Assembly (NCBI RefSeq): GCF_023218175.1
Contig: NZ_JALPTH010000006.1
Span: 186,001-250,000 of the forward strand
DNA: 64,000 nt
Origin: Streptomyces lichenis
Lineage (GTDB): Bacteria > Actinomycetota > Actinomycetes > Streptomycetales > Streptomycetaceae
Reading direction: 5' to 3'
A program made the position numbers and the translations under genes. Below are positions 18,454-27,557 of the stretch, piece by piece. The notes beneath the pieces are model-generated. The model saw only the letters and a list, made by a program, of their open reading frames with translations. It was not told where the DNA came from and searched no databases. How positions within the stretch are numbered: position 1 is the first letter of the stretch; each line of letters starts with the position of its first letter.

Positions 18454-18743
18454 TCGTCGCCTTCTCGGTCACCCCGCTCGGCGTCGGCGAGGAGGTCGGC
18501 GAGTACGTCGCCGACGCCGTCCGGGTGGTCCGCGAGTCCGGGCTGCCGAACCGCACCGATGCCATGTTCACCTCGGTGGAGGGCGAGTGGGAGGAAGTGA
18601 TGGACGTGGTGCGGCGGGCGGTCGCGGCCGTGGAGGCCCGCGCGCCGCGGGTCTCCCTGGTCCTGAAGGCCGACATCCGCCCCGGTGTCACCGACGGGCT
18701 CACGGCGAAGGTCGAGACCGTGGAGCGGCATCTGGGCGCGTGA
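18450..18743 (+). CDS. MTH1187 family thiamine-binding-like protein
   Basis: 97-aa small soluble protein of the MTH1187/YkoF-like family (ferredoxin-like fold; some members bind thiamine or its pyrimidine). It opens [20 protein letters not shown] and contains the family segments [19 protein letters not shown] and [15 protein letters not shown] overlaps the stop of the DUF3817 gene by 4 bases, so they are co-translated. A long perfect hairpin follows. Ligand in this organism is not shown. Confidence 0.85.
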   Translation: MIVAFSVTPLGVGEEVGEYVADAVRVVRESGLPNRTDAMFTSVEGEWEEVMDVVRRAVAAVEARAPRVSLVLKADIRPGVTDGLTAKVETVERHLGA

Positions 18744-18755
18744 CGCCTGCCGTGA

Positions 18756-18794
18756 GACGGCCCCCGCCCCTGCTCTGAAGGGGCGGGGGCCGTC
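18756..18794 (+). terminator. Terminator hairpin
   Basis: Perfect 15-bp stem GACGGCCCCCGCCCC / GGGGCGGGGGCCGTC with a 9-base loop, 13 bases after the stop of the MTH1187-type gene. Confidence 0.85.
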
Positions 18795-18905
18795 GGATGT
18801 ACGGGGCCGTCCGGGGTAGCCCGCTCGGACGCGTCCCGGTCGACACACCCCGCCGCCTCGCGTTTCGTGGAGGGTGACCACCCGCTCACCCAGCAGGAGG
18901 CGCCC

Positions 18906-20672
18906 GTGCGGCCGGAGGGCTACGACTACGACACCTACAGCCGTCTGGCGGGCCCCCTGACCGAACCCGACCCGGCGGCGCCCTACCGGGTCCGCTACCG
19001 CAGCCTGCTGTCGAAGGAGCCGCACCGAATACGGGCCGTGCTGCTGATGTGCTCCGCCCCGGTGCTCTCCGCCGTGCTGCTCGCCTACCTGGTGTGGCCG
19101 AGCCACTGGACGCGGCAGGAGGGCGGCGAGGCCTGGCTGGTCCGGCTGGACGCGGTGATGCTGGTGTCGATCGGGCTGATCTGCACGTTCATGCTGGTCA
19201 ACGTGGTGTCCATCGCCCACGCCACCATGGTCGCCCGGGACCCGGTGCCGGTGGTGGCCGAGCCGGGGCTGCGGGTCGCCTTCCTCACCACGTACGTGCC
19301 GGGGAAGGAGCCGCTGGCCATGGTCCGGGCCACCCTGGAGGGCGCTCGGCGGGTGCGGCACACGGGGCCGCTGGACGTCTGGCTGCTGGACGAGGGGGAC
19401 GACCCCGGGGCCCGGGCGCTCTGCGCCGAGCTGGGCGTCCGCCACTTCACCCGGGCCGCCGTCCCCGCCTGGAACCGGGCGAGGGGCGCGCACAAGGCCC
19501 GCACCAAGCACGGCAACTACAACGCCTGGATCGCCGCCCACGGCGAGGCGTACGACGTCTTCGCCTCGGTCGACACCGACCATGTACCGCTGCCCGCCTT
19601 CCTGGAGCGGATGCTCGGCTACTTCCGCGACCCGGACGTGGCCTTCGTCGTCGGCCCGCAGGTGTACGGGAACTACGACGGGCCGGTCACGAAGGCCGCC
19701 GAGTCGCAGCAGTTCCTCTTCCACGCGCTGATCCAGCGGGCCGGCAACCGCTACCGGGCGCCCATGTTCGTCGGCACCAACAACGCGGTGCGGATCGCCG
19801 CCGTCCGGCAGATCGGCGGGCTGTACGACTCGATCACCGAGGACATGGCCACCGGCTTCGAACTGCACCGGCGGCGGAACCCGGCGACCGGCCGGCACTG
19901 GACCTCGGTCTACACCCCGGACGTGCTCGCGGTCGGCGAGGGACCCGCCTCCTGGACGGACTTCTTCACCCAGCAGCTGCGCTGGTCGCGCGGTACGTAC
20001 GAGACCGTGCTGCGGCAGTACGCGGGCGGCTTCGGCCGGATGCCGCCCGGCCGGCTGCTCAACTACACGCTGATGCTCGTCTACTACCCGATGACGGCCG
20101 TCAACTGGTTCCTCGGCGTGCTCAGCTGCGTGCTGTTCCTCTGCCTCGGCGCCTCCGGCACCCAGGTCTCCACCTCGGTGTGGCTGATGCTCTACAGCGA
20201 CGCCGCCGCCCTGCAGATCGGGCTCTACCTGTGGAACCGCCGCCACAACGTCTCCCCGCACGAACCGGAGGGCTCCGGCGGGCTGGCCGGGATGGTGATG
20301 TCGGCGCTCTCCGCCCCGATCTACGCCCGCTCGCTGCTGGACGCGGTGCTGCGCCGCCCCAGCCGCTTCGTGGTCACCCCCAAGGGCGGCGCGGCCAGCC
20401 CGGACCGGCCGGCCACCTTCCGGGTCCACCTCTCCTGGGCGGCGGTGCTGGCCGGCTCGCTGGCCGCCTCGGTGTACCTGGACCACACCCATGCCGCCAT
20501 GCGCACCTGGGCGGTGCTCGCCCTGGCGGTCTGTCTCGCCCCGTGCGCGGTGTGGGGGTGGGAGGCGGCCCGGGCGGCACTTGGGGCTCGTACCCGGTCC
20601 CGTAGCCGTACCGAAGAGCCCGCCCCGGAGCCCGAGGCGGCGGCGCTGGCCACGACCACCGGGGGGAGCTGA
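18906..20672 (+). CDS. CslA-like membrane glycosyltransferase (GT2, cellulose synthase-like)
   Basis: 588-aa processive family-2 glycosyltransferase. GTG 18906 is chosen because AGGAGG ends 5 bases before it; an in-frame GTG 13 codons upstream lacks a good site. Two N-terminal transmembrane helices precede a cytoplasmic GT-A domain with the nucleotide/metal motif D223-T-D225 and the processivity motif QQLRW at 356-360, then several C-terminal helices. In S. coelicolor and S. lividans CslA makes a beta-glucan at hyphal tips with the copper oxidase GlxA. Here the next gene, 3 bases downstream, is GlxA-like, so the pair is conserved, though in a different genomic setting from SCO2836-2837. Confidence 0.88.
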   Translation: MRPEGYDYDTYSRLAGPLTEPDPAAPYRVRYRSLLSKEPHRIRAVLLMCSAPVLSAVLLAYLVWPSHWTRQEGGEAWLVRLDAVMLVSIGLICTFMLVNVVSIAHATMVARDPVPVVAEPGLRVAFLTTYVPGKEPLAMVRATLEGARRVRHTGPLDVWLLDEGDDPGARALCAELGVRHFTRAAVPAWNRARGAHKARTKHGNYNAWIAAHGEAYDVFASVDTDHVPLPAFLERMLGYFRDPDVAFVVGPQVYGNYDGPVTKAAESQQFLFHALIQRAGNRYRAPMFVGTNNAVRIAAVRQIGGLYDSITEDMATGFELHRRRNPATGRHWTSVYTPDVLAVGEGPASWTDFFTQQLRWSRGTYETVLRQYAGGFGRMPPGRLLNYTLMLVYYPMTAVNWFLGVLSCVLFLCLGASGTQVSTSVWLMLYSDAAALQIGLYLWNRRHNVSPHEPEGSGGLAGMVMSALSAPIYARSLLDAVLRRPSRFVVTPKGGAASPDRPATFRVHLSWAAVLAGSLAASVYLDHTHAAMRTWAVLALAVCLAPCAVWGWEAARAALGARTRSRSRTEEPAPEPEAAALATTTGGS

Positions 20673-20675
20673 CCC

Positions 20676-22712
20676 ATGGCGGACGGGCGCCCGCCCGCGC
20701 GGCCGGGGCAGAGGAAGCGAGACCTGCGCAGGACGCTGCTCGGCGGCCTGGCGCTGCTGCTGCTCGCCGGGCTCAACGCGCCCGCCGCGCTCTCCTTCGC
20801 CCAGGCCAAGTACCACGCCTACAAGATCGCCCAGCCCGCCTACCAGGCGCGCTACGGCTCCTGGCAGCGACTCGAAGTGCCGGGAAAGTACCGGCTGAAC
20901 GCCATCCACGCGGCCCTGCTGCACACCGGCAAGGTGCTGCTGATCGCCGGATCGGGCAACAGCCAGGCCAAGTTCGACGCGGGCAGCTTCGACACCGTGC
21001 TCTGGGACCCGGTGAGGAACAGCTTCAAGAAGATCCCCACCCCCGAGGACTTCTTCTGCGCGGGCCACAGCCAGCTCCCCGACGGCCGGCTCCTGGTGGC
21101 CGGCGGCACCGCTCGCTACGAGGTGCTGGACGGGGCGGTGAGGAAGGCCGGCGGCGGGATGCGGGTGAAGAACGAGAGCCCGGACCGGGCGGTCACCCTG
21201 AGGAAGGGCACCGTCTTCCGCTCGCCGACCGGCGTCGAGTACGTCACCACCACCGCCGTCACCGTGCCCAGGGCCAAGCGCGAGTTCAAGGTCACCTACT
21301 TCTCCGGCGGCGGGATGAAGCCCTGGGCGACCAAGGTGACCGCGGCCGAGGCCCGGGTCTTCGTGGAGGCCCGCAAGGACGGGCCCGAGGCGCTCACCAC
21401 CCAGGCCGCGCAGTACAGGGTGGTCGGGCTGAAGGGCGCCGACGCCCGCAACGTCTACGGCATCGCCCAGCGGATCAGCGCCGAGAAGCAGGACTTCCAG
21501 GGGATCCGGGCGGCCTACGAGTTCGACCCGCTCGCCGAGCGGTACGTCCCGGTCGCCCCGATGAAGGACGCCCGCTGGTACCCGACCCTGGTGACGCTGG
21601 AGGACGGGCGGGTGCTCGCGGTCTCCGGGCTCAACGACGTGGGCGACGTGGTCCCCGGCGACAACGAGATCTACGACCCGAGGACCAAGGAGTGGAGCAA
21701 GGGGCCGTTCCACTACTTCCCGACCTACCCGGCCCTCTTCCTCACCCAGGGCGGCAAGCTCTTCTACACCGGCTCCAACGCGGGCTACGGCCCCGCCGAG
21801 AAGGGCCGCGTCCCGGGGCTGTGGGATCTGAAGGCCAACCGCTTCCAGCCGGTGCGGGGGATCGAGGACCCCGACCAGCTGGAGACCTCCTCCTCGGTGA
21901 TCCTGCCGCCGGTGCAGGACCAGAAGCTGATGGTGCTGGGCGGCGGCGGGGTCGGCGAGTCAGAGCTGTCCACACCCCGTACCGCGGTGATCGACCTCGG
22001 CGCGGCGACCGGATCCCAGGGGGCCGGCAAGGCGCCCGGCCCGGCCTTCCGGCCCGGGGCGCGGCTGCCGCAGGGCACCCGCTACCTCAGCAGCGTGCTG
22101 CTGCCCGACGACACCGTCTTCACCACCGGCGGCTCCCGGCAGTACCGGGGGCGCGGCGGCAGCGACATCCTGAAGGCGCAGTTCTACCTGCCCCGCAAGG
22201 ACGCCTTCCGGGAGGCCGCGGCCCCGACCGTGGGCCGCGACTACCACTCCGAGGCCCTGCTGCTGCCGGACGGGCGGATCGCGAACTTCGGCTCGGACCC
22301 GCTCTTCGGCGACAAGGACAACACCAGGCTGGGCACCTTCGAGCAGCGGGTGGAGGTCTACACCCCGCCCTATCTGCTGGGGAGGGGCGGTGGGCACCGG
22401 CCGGTGCTGGGCGCGGGGCCGAAGGAGCTGGATCCGGAGACGTACGCGGCCACCTTCCGTACCGAGGACGCCCGCCGGATCGTCTCGGCGCGGCTGATGC
22501 GGCCCAGCGCGGTCACCCACACCACCGACGTCGAGCAGCGCTCGGTGGCGCTCACCCTGACCCGGGGCCCGGGCACCCTCACCGTCCGCGCCCCGAAGGA
22601 CCCGACCCTGGTGCCGCCCGGCTGGTACATGCTCTTCGCGGTGGACAAGCAGGGGCGGCCCTCGGTGGCGAAGTGGGTCAAGGTGCCGGCGCCGGAACGT
22701 CCCACCTCATGA
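20676..22712 (+). CDS. GlxA-like copper-radical oxidase (kelch propeller)
   Basis: 678-aa extracellular membrane-anchored radical copper oxidase of the galactose/glyoxal oxidase family. A short basic N-terminus and one hydrophobic helix (about 18-42) act as signal anchor. The kelch propeller includes C128 in FFCAGHSQLPDG, the cysteine expected to form the Tyr-Cys cofactor, the segment RWYPTLVTLEDGRV bearing a Tyr, and YHSEALLLPDGR bearing a copper-type His. The C-terminal ~100 residues are the DUF1929-type beta domain. ATG follows GGGGGGAG and sits 3 bases after the CslA-like stop. In S. lividans GlxA oxidises the nascent glycan and is needed for its deposition. Confidence 0.88.
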   Translation: MADGRPPARPGQRKRDLRRTLLGGLALLLLAGLNAPAALSFAQAKYHAYKIAQPAYQARYGSWQRLEVPGKYRLNAIHAALLHTGKVLLIAGSGNSQAKFDAGSFDTVLWDPVRNSFKKIPTPEDFFCAGHSQLPDGRLLVAGGTARYEVLDGAVRKAGGGMRVKNESPDRAVTLRKGTVFRSPTGVEYVTTTAVTVPRAKREFKVTYFSGGGMKPWATKVTAAEARVFVEARKDGPEALTTQAAQYRVVGLKGADARNVYGIAQRISAEKQDFQGIRAAYEFDPLAERYVPVAPMKDARWYPTLVTLEDGRVLAVSGLNDVGDVVPGDNEIYDPRTKEWSKGPFHYFPTYPALFLTQGGKLFYTGSNAGYGPAEKGRVPGLWDLKANRFQPVRGIEDPDQLETSSSVILPPVQDQKLMVLGGGGVGESELSTPRTAVIDLGAATGSQGAGKAPGPAFRPGARLPQGTRYLSSVLLPDDTVFTTGGSRQYRGRGGSDILKAQFYLPRKDAFREAAAPTVGRDYHSEALLLPDGRIANFGSDPLFGDKDNTRLGTFEQRVEVYTPPYLLGRGGGHRPVLGAGPKELDPETYAATFRTEDARRIVSARLMRPSAVTHTTDVEQRSVALTLTRGPGTLTVRAPKDPTLVPPGWYMLFAVDKQGRPSVAKWVKVPAPERPTS

Positions 22713-22774
22713 GGGGGGCGACCGATCTACGAGACGGGGCTGACCGGCATATGACCAGTGGGTAAGGTCGGGGC

Positions 22775-23284
22775 GTGCCCAAGTCGCTCAGTCTCCCGTT
22801 CGACCCCATCGCCCGCGCCGACGAGCTCTGGCAGCGCCGCTGGGGGCCGGTGCCCGCGATGGCCGCGATCACCTCGATCATGCGGGCGCACCAGATCCTG
22901 CTGGCCGAGGTGGACGCGGTGGTCAAGCCGTACGGGCTGACCTTCGCCCGCTACGAGGCGCTGGTGCTGCTCACCTTCTCCAAGGCGGGCGAGCTGCCGA
23001 TGTCCAAGATCGGTGAGCGGCTGATGGTGCACCCGACCTCGGTGACCAACACCGTGGACCGGCTGGTCCGCTCCGGCCTGGTCGACAAGCGGCCCAACCC
23101 CAACGACGGGCGCGGCACCCTGGCGTCCATCACCGACAAGGGGCGCGAGGTGGTCGAGGCGGCGACCGGGGACCTGATGGCGATGGACTTCGGCCTGGGC
23201 GCGTACGACTCCGAGGAGTGCGGCGAGATCTTCGCCCTGCTGCGCCCGCTGCGGGTGGCCGCGCGGGACTTCGAGGACGAGTAG
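22775..23284 (+). CDS. MarR-family transcriptional regulator
   Basis: 169-aa MarR regulator with HTH LPMSKIGERLMVHPTSVTNT and wing LVDKRPNPNDGRGTLASIT. GTG start. It precedes a DUF3817 gene and icmA in the same direction, an arrangement I recall also for S. coelicolor SCO5413-5415. It is therefore a candidate ligand-sensing repressor of the acyl-CoA mutase gene through the palindrome at 23737-23760 (inference only; MarR sites are usually shorter). Confidence 0.9.
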   Translation: MPKSLSLPFDPIARADELWQRRWGPVPAMAAITSIMRAHQILLAEVDAVVKPYGLTFARYEALVLLTFSKAGELPMSKIGERLMVHPTSVTNTVDRLVRSGLVDKRPNPNDGRGTLASITDKGREVVEAATGDLMAMDFGLGAYDSEECGEIFALLRPLRVAARDFEDE

Positions 23285-23350
23285 AAGATCCCTTTCGGGC
23301 CACCGGGGGCGGCGGAAGATCGCCCGGAACGGGCGGTTACGCTCGTGGCC

Positions 23351-23677
23351 ATGAAAGAGAACGTGCTGACCCGCTACCGGGTGATGGCGTATGTCACCGC
23401 CGTGTGGCTGCTGGTGTTCACCGTCGCGATCATCCTGAAGTACGGGTTCAAGATCGGCGACACCATGCTGATCTCGCAGATCCACGGTGTGCTCTTCATC
23501 ATCTACGTGGTCTTCGCCTTCGACCTCGGGTCCAAGCTGAAGTGGCCGTTCGGCCGGCTGCTGTGGGTGCTGGCCGCCGGCTGCATCCCGGTGGCCTCGT
23601 TCTTCGTGGAGCCGAAGGTCACGCGGGAGGCGCGCGCCCATCTGGCGGCCGATCCGGTCGCGGCGGCAAAGGCGTAA
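23351..23677 (+). CDS. DUF3817 integral membrane protein
   Basis: 108-aa membrane protein from ATG 23351 (a GTG two codons earlier is possible). It has three to four hydrophobic segments, with the same central pattern as the paralogue at 18106: ISQIHGVLFIIYVVFAFDLG. The C-terminal tail is charged and ends Ala-rich. It lies between the MarR gene and icmA in the same direction. Function unknown. Confidence 0.85.
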   Translation: MKENVLTRYRVMAYVTAVWLLVFTVAIILKYGFKIGDTMLISQIHGVLFIIYVVFAFDLGSKLKWPFGRLLWVLAAGCIPVASFFVEPKVTREARAHLAADPVAAAKA

Positions 23678-23736
23678 CCGCAGGTCAGGGACTTCCGAAG
23701 CGTCGCGGGCACGGCTCGCGGCGCTTTCCCATCGAC

Positions 23737-23760
23737 ATTTACTAGGACGTCCTAGTAAAT
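23737..23760. promoter_or_regulatory. Perfect 24-bp palindrome, candidate operator of icmA
   Basis: Half-sites ATTTACTAGGAC and GTCCTAGTAAAT are exact reverse complements with no spacer. The palindrome ends 2 bases before the first possible icmA start (23763), in an AT-rich island within very GC-rich DNA. A protein bound here would block initiation of transcription or translation of icmA. The DNA sequence is certain; the regulator is unknown. Confidence 0.7.
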
Positions 23761-23762
23761 TC

Positions 23763-25469
23763 ATGGGTATGGACGCTGACGCCATCGAGGACGGCCGCCG
23801 ACGCTGGCAGGCCCGCTATGACGCCGCCCGCAAGCGCGACGCCGACTTCACCACGCTCTCCGGTGACCCCGTGGAGCCGGTCTACGGGCCCCGGCCCGGG
23901 GACACCTACGAGGGCTTCGAGCGGATCGGCTGGCCCGGTGAGTACCCCTTCACCCGCGGCCTGCACCCGACCGGCTACCGCGGCCGCACCTGGACCATCC
24001 GCCAGTTCGCCGGCTTCGGCAACGCCGAGCAGACCAACGAGCGGTACAAGATGATCCTCCGCAACGGCGGCGGCGGGCTCTCGGTCGCCTTCGACATGCC
24101 GACGCTGATGGGCCGCGACTCCGACGACCCGCGCTCGCTCGGCGAGGTCGGCCACTGCGGGGTGGCCATCGACTCCGCCGCCGACATGGAGGTCCTCTTC
24201 CGGGACATCCCGCTCGGCGACGTCACCACCTCGATGACCATCTCCGGTCCGGCCGTCCCCGTCTTCTGCATGTACCTGGTCGCCGCCGAGCGCCAGGGCG
24301 TGGACCCGGGCGTGCTCAACGGCACCCTCCAGACGGACATCTTCAAGGAGTACATCGCCCAGAAGGAGTGGCTCTTCCAGCCCGAGCCCCATCTGCGGCT
24401 GATCGGCGACCTGATGGAGCACTGCGCGGCCGGCATCCCCGCGTACAAGCCGCTCTCGGTCTCCGGCTACCACATCCGCGAGGCCGGGGCGACGGCCGCG
24501 CAGGAGCTGGCGTACACCCTCGCCGACGGCTTCGGCTATGTGGAGCTGGGCCTCTCCCGCGGCCTGGACGTGGACGTGTTCGCCCCCGGGCTGTCCTTCT
24601 TCTTCGACGCGCACCTGGACTTCTTCGAGGAGATCGCCAAGTTCCGCGCCGCCCGCCGGATCTGGGCCCGCTGGATGCGGGAGGTGTACGGGGCGAAGAG
24701 CGACAAGTCGCTCTGGCTGCGGTTCCACACCCAGACCGCGGGCGTCTCGCTCACCGCCCAGCAGCCGTACAACAACGTGGTGCGCACCGCCGTGGAGGCG
24801 CTGGCGGCCGTGCTCGGCGGCACCAACTCGCTGCACACCAACGCCCTGGACGAGACCCTGGCGCTGCCCAGCGAGCAGGCCGCCGAGATCGCCCTGCGCA
24901 CCCAGCAGGTGCTGATGGAGGAGACCGGCGTCGCCAACGTGGCCGACCCGCTGGGCGGCGCCTGGTACGTGGAGCAGCTCACCGACCGTATCGAGGCGGA
25001 CGCCGAGAAGATCTTCGAGCAGATCCGCGAGCGCGGACTGCGCGCCCACCCGGACGGCAGGCACCCGATCGGGCCGATCACCTCCGGCATCCTGCGCGGT
25101 ATCGAGGACGGCTGGTTCACCGGCGAGATCGCCGAGTCCGCCTTCCGCTACCAGCAGTCCCTGGAGAAGGGCGACAAGCGGGTCGTCGGCGTCAACGCCC
25201 ACACCGGCTCGGTCACCGGCGACCTGGAGATCCTGCGGGTCAGCCACGAGGTGGAGCGCGAGCAGGTGCGCGTCCTCGCCGAGCGCCGCACCCACCGCGA
25301 CGACGCCCGGGTCCGCGCCTCGCTGGACGCCATGCTGGCCGCCGCCCGGGACGGCTCCAACATGATCGGCCCCATGCTGGAGGCGGTACGGGCCGAGGCC
25401 ACCCTCGGCGAGATCTGCGACGCGCTGCGCGACGAGTGGGGCGTCTACACCGAGCCGCCGGGGTTCTAG
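23763..25469 (+). CDS. icmA: Isobutyryl-CoA mutase large subunit IcmA
   Basis: Substrate-binding chain (566-568 aa) of the adenosylcobalamin-dependent mutase that interconverts isobutyryl-CoA and n-butyryl-CoA, joining valine catabolism to butyryl-CoA and polyketide extender units. Counted from the second ATG (23769) the protein has Phe80 (TIRQFAGFG) and Gln198 (EYIAQKEW), the residues that distinguish IcmA from methylmalonyl-CoA mutase (Tyr89, Arg207). The B12-binding subunit IcmB is a separate protein not in this window, as in S. coelicolor. No clear ribosome site is present in front of either ATG; the palindrome occupies that region. A terminator hairpin follows. Confidence 0.93.
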   Translation: MGMDADAIEDGRRRWQARYDAARKRDADFTTLSGDPVEPVYGPRPGDTYEGFERIGWPGEYPFTRGLHPTGYRGRTWTIRQFAGFGNAEQTNERYKMILRNGGGGLSVAFDMPTLMGRDSDDPRSLGEVGHCGVAIDSAADMEVLFRDIPLGDVTTSMTISGPAVPVFCMYLVAAERQGVDPGVLNGTLQTDIFKEYIAQKEWLFQPEPHLRLIGDLMEHCAAGIPAYKPLSVSGYHIREAGATAAQELAYTLADGFGYVELGLSRGLDVDVFAPGLSFFFDAHLDFFEEIAKFRAARRIWARWMREVYGAKSDKSLWLRFHTQTAGVSLTAQQPYNNVVRTAVEALAAVLGGTNSLHTNALDETLALPSEQAAEIALRTQQVLMEETGVANVADPLGGAWYVEQLTDRIEADAEKIFEQIRERGLRAHPDGRHPIGPITSGILRGIEDGWFTGEIAESAFRYQQSLEKGDKRVVGVNAHTGSVTGDLEILRVSHEVEREQVRVLAERRTHRDDARVRASLDAMLAAARDGSNMIGPMLEAVRAEATLGEICDALRDEWGVYTEPPGF

Positions 25470-25486
25470 AGCCGGTTGTACGAGGT

Positions 25487-25516
25487 GGGGCCGCCGTGGT
25501 CGTCTGCGGCGGCCCC
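25487..25516 (+). terminator. Terminator hairpin after icmA
   Basis: Perfect 10-bp stem GGGGCCGCCG / CGGCGGCCCC with a 10-base loop, 17 bases after the icmA stop. Confidence 0.7.
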
Positions 25517-25600
25517 GTCCGCGTACCCCCGGGCCACGGCAGCTCGGCGACCTGCGGAAACTCATGTGAAGTCGAGGTCAAGGCCCGTCATGATGGCCGG

Positions 25601-26101
25601 ATGGAGCACATCACCATCCGCGGGGCCGAGCCCGGTGACTGGGCGGCCATCTGGCCGTTCTTCCGGAAGATCACCGCCGCCGGGGACACCTTCACCTACC
25701 CGATGGACCTCGATCGGGAGGTGGCGAGCGGCTGGTGGCTGCTGCCGGAGTCGAACCGCACGGTCGTCGCCGTGGAGGAGGGCACCGGCACCGTCGTCGG
25801 CACCGCCAAGATGAACCGCAACCAGTCGGGCCCGGGCAGCCATGTCGCCTCCGCCAGCTTTATGGTCGACCCGGCGTACGGGGGCCGGGGCGTGGGGCGG
25901 GCGCTGGTGGAGGACAGCCTCGACTGGGCCCGCGCGGCCGGGTACCGGGGGATGCAGTTCAACGCGGTCGCCGCCACCAACACCCATGCGGTACGGCTCT
26001 ACGAGCGGCTCGGCTTCCGGATCGTCGGCACCGTGCCCGAGGCCTTCCACCACCCGCGTGAGGGGTATGTGGGGCTGCACGTCATGCACCGTCCCCTGTG
26101 A
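25601..26101 (+). CDS. GNAT family N-acetyltransferase
   Basis: 166-aa acetyl-CoA-dependent acyltransferase. ATG 25601 gives MEHITIRGAEPGDW. The acetyl-CoA pyrophosphate loop is visible as DPAYGGRGVGRALVE, followed by the C-terminal GNAT segment NTHAVRLYERLGFRIVGTVP. The overall pattern resembles phosphinothricin/amino-acid N-acetyltransferase relatives, but substrate is unknown. Its 3' end overlaps the converging sensor kinase gene by 20 bases. Confidence 0.88.
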   Translation: MEHITIRGAEPGDWAAIWPFFRKITAAGDTFTYPMDLDREVASGWWLLPESNRTVVAVEEGTGTVVGTAKMNRNQSGPGSHVASASFMVDPAYGGRGVGRALVEDSLDWARAAGYRGMQFNAVAATNTHAVRLYERLGFRIVGTVPEAFHHPREGYVGLHVMHRPL

Positions 26102-27557
26102 GCGGGGGGCTGTCCGCGCCCGGCCCCGTTCCCGCTCCCGGTCCCGTTCCCGGCCCCGGCCCTGTTCCCGGCTCGGCGAAGAGCAGCCGGAAGACCGCGC
26201 CGCCGCCGGGCGCGTCGGCGGCGGTCAGCTCCGCCCCGTGGGCCCGGGCGATCTGCCGGGCCATCGCCAGGCCCAGCCCGGACCCGGGCAGCGCCCGCGC
26301 CGAACCGGCCCGGTAGAAGCGGTCGAAGACATGGGGCAGGTCCTCCGGGGCGATCCCCGGGCCGTGGTCCCGTACCGTCACCGTCCGCCCGGTGAACTCC
26401 ACCTCCACCGGCGGGCCCGGCAGCCGGGGGCCGAACTTGGCCGCGTTGTCCAGCAGGTTGGTCAGCAGCCGGGTCAGCCGGGCCGGCACCCCCGGCAGCA
26501 CCAGTGCGGCCGCCTCCTCGTCCACCCGCAGCTCGAAGCCGGTCGCCGGCCAGTGCGCCCGGGCCGCCGCCACCGTGTGCTCCAGCAGCGCCGCCGGACG
26601 CACCTCCTCCAGCAGCGGCCGGGGCTCCTCGTCCCGGGCCAGCTCGATCAGATCGCCCACCAGCCCGGTCACCTCCCGCAGCTGACGGCCCAGCGCCGCC
26701 GAGGCCCGCTCCCGCTGCGCCGGGGTCAACCGGTCGCCCTTCGCCAGCAGTTCGGCGTTGGTCCGCAGCGCGGTCAGCGGGGTGCGCAGCTCATGTGAGG
26801 CGTCCGCCACCAGCCGCCGCCGCACCGCCACCGACTCCTCCAGCTCGCCCAGCATGGTGTTGAAAGCCCCGGCCAGCCGGGTCACCTCGTCCTCGCGGCC
26901 GGGCGGCCCAGGCGGCAGCTCGATCCGGTGCCGGGCGTCCCGGGTCGCCGCGATCCGCTCGGCCGCCGCGGTGAGCCGCGCCACCGGCGCCAGCCCCGTA
27001 CGCGACACCCAGAACCCGGCCCCGGCGGCCACCGCCACCCCGACCGCGCCCACCCCGGTGAGCAGCACCGCGGCCTGCCGCACCCCGCGCTCCACGGTGT
27101 CCGAGCGCAGCGCCACCTGGAGCGCCTGGCCGCGCCGCAGCGGGGTGGTCAGCACCCGTACCGGATGGCCCTGGAGGACCGTCTGCCGGTAGTACGGGGC
27201 CCGCTGCCCGGCCGCCACCTGGCGCACCGGGCCGTCCACCGGCAGCAGATACGGCTGCCCCGGGTCGTCCGCCGGGTCCGCCGGCACCACCTGGGCGCAG
27301 GCCGGCGCCGCCAGGAAGCGGCACTCCCCGGCCAGTACGCCCGGCTCGGCGTCCCGCTCACTCTGCACGGTCCGGGTCGCCGACTGGGTGAGGTTCAGCT
27401 CCAGCTGGTGGGCCAGCTCGTAGCGGATGACGGCGAAGGCGGCCAGGCACATCCCGACCGCGACCAGCGCCACCGCCGCGCTCGCCGCCAGCGCCAGCCG
27501 GGTCCGCACCGGCCGCCGCCTGCGCCACCGCGCCCCCAGCCGCCGCCGCGCGCTCAC
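26082..27557 (-). CDS. Sensor histidine kinase, HAMP/HisKA type
   Basis: 491-aa membrane kinase. The N-terminus is very Arg-rich, then comes a transmembrane helix (LALAASAAVALVAVGMCLAA), an extracytoplasmic sensor region of ~130 residues with two Cys (CRFLAAPAC), a second helix, and HAMP. Next are the H-box VADASHELRTPLTALR with H255, N-box LLDNAAKFG, G1 DHGPGIAPE and G2 GSGLGLAMA. The last ~25 residues are a Gly/Pro/Thr repeat tail (GTGPGPGTGPGAGTGPG). GTG start overlaps the regulator stop by 4 bases. Its divergent neighbours are cell-wall-type glycosyltransferase genes, suggesting an envelope signal. Confidence 0.92.
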   Translation of the reverse strand: MSARRRLGARWRRRRPVRTRLALAASAAVALVAVGMCLAAFAVIRYELAHQLELNLTQSATRTVQSERDAEPGVLAGECRFLAAPACAQVVPADPADDPGQPYLLPVDGPVRQVAAGQRAPYYRQTVLQGHPVRVLTTPLRRGQALQVALRSDTVERGVRQAAVLLTGVGAVGVAVAAGAGFWVSRTGLAPVARLTAAAERIAATRDARHRIELPPGPPGREDEVTRLAGAFNTMLGELEESVAVRRRLVADASHELRTPLTALRTNAELLAKGDRLTPAQRERASAALGRQLREVTGLVGDLIELARDEEPRPLLEEVRPAALLEHTVAAARAHWPATGFELRVDEEAAALVLPGVPARLTRLLTNLLDNAAKFGPRLPGPPVEVEFTGRTVTVRDHGPGIAPEDLPHVFDRFYRAGSARALPGSGLGLAMARQIARAHGAELTAADAPGGGAVFRLLFAEPGTGPGPGTGPGAGTGPGADSPPLTGDGA

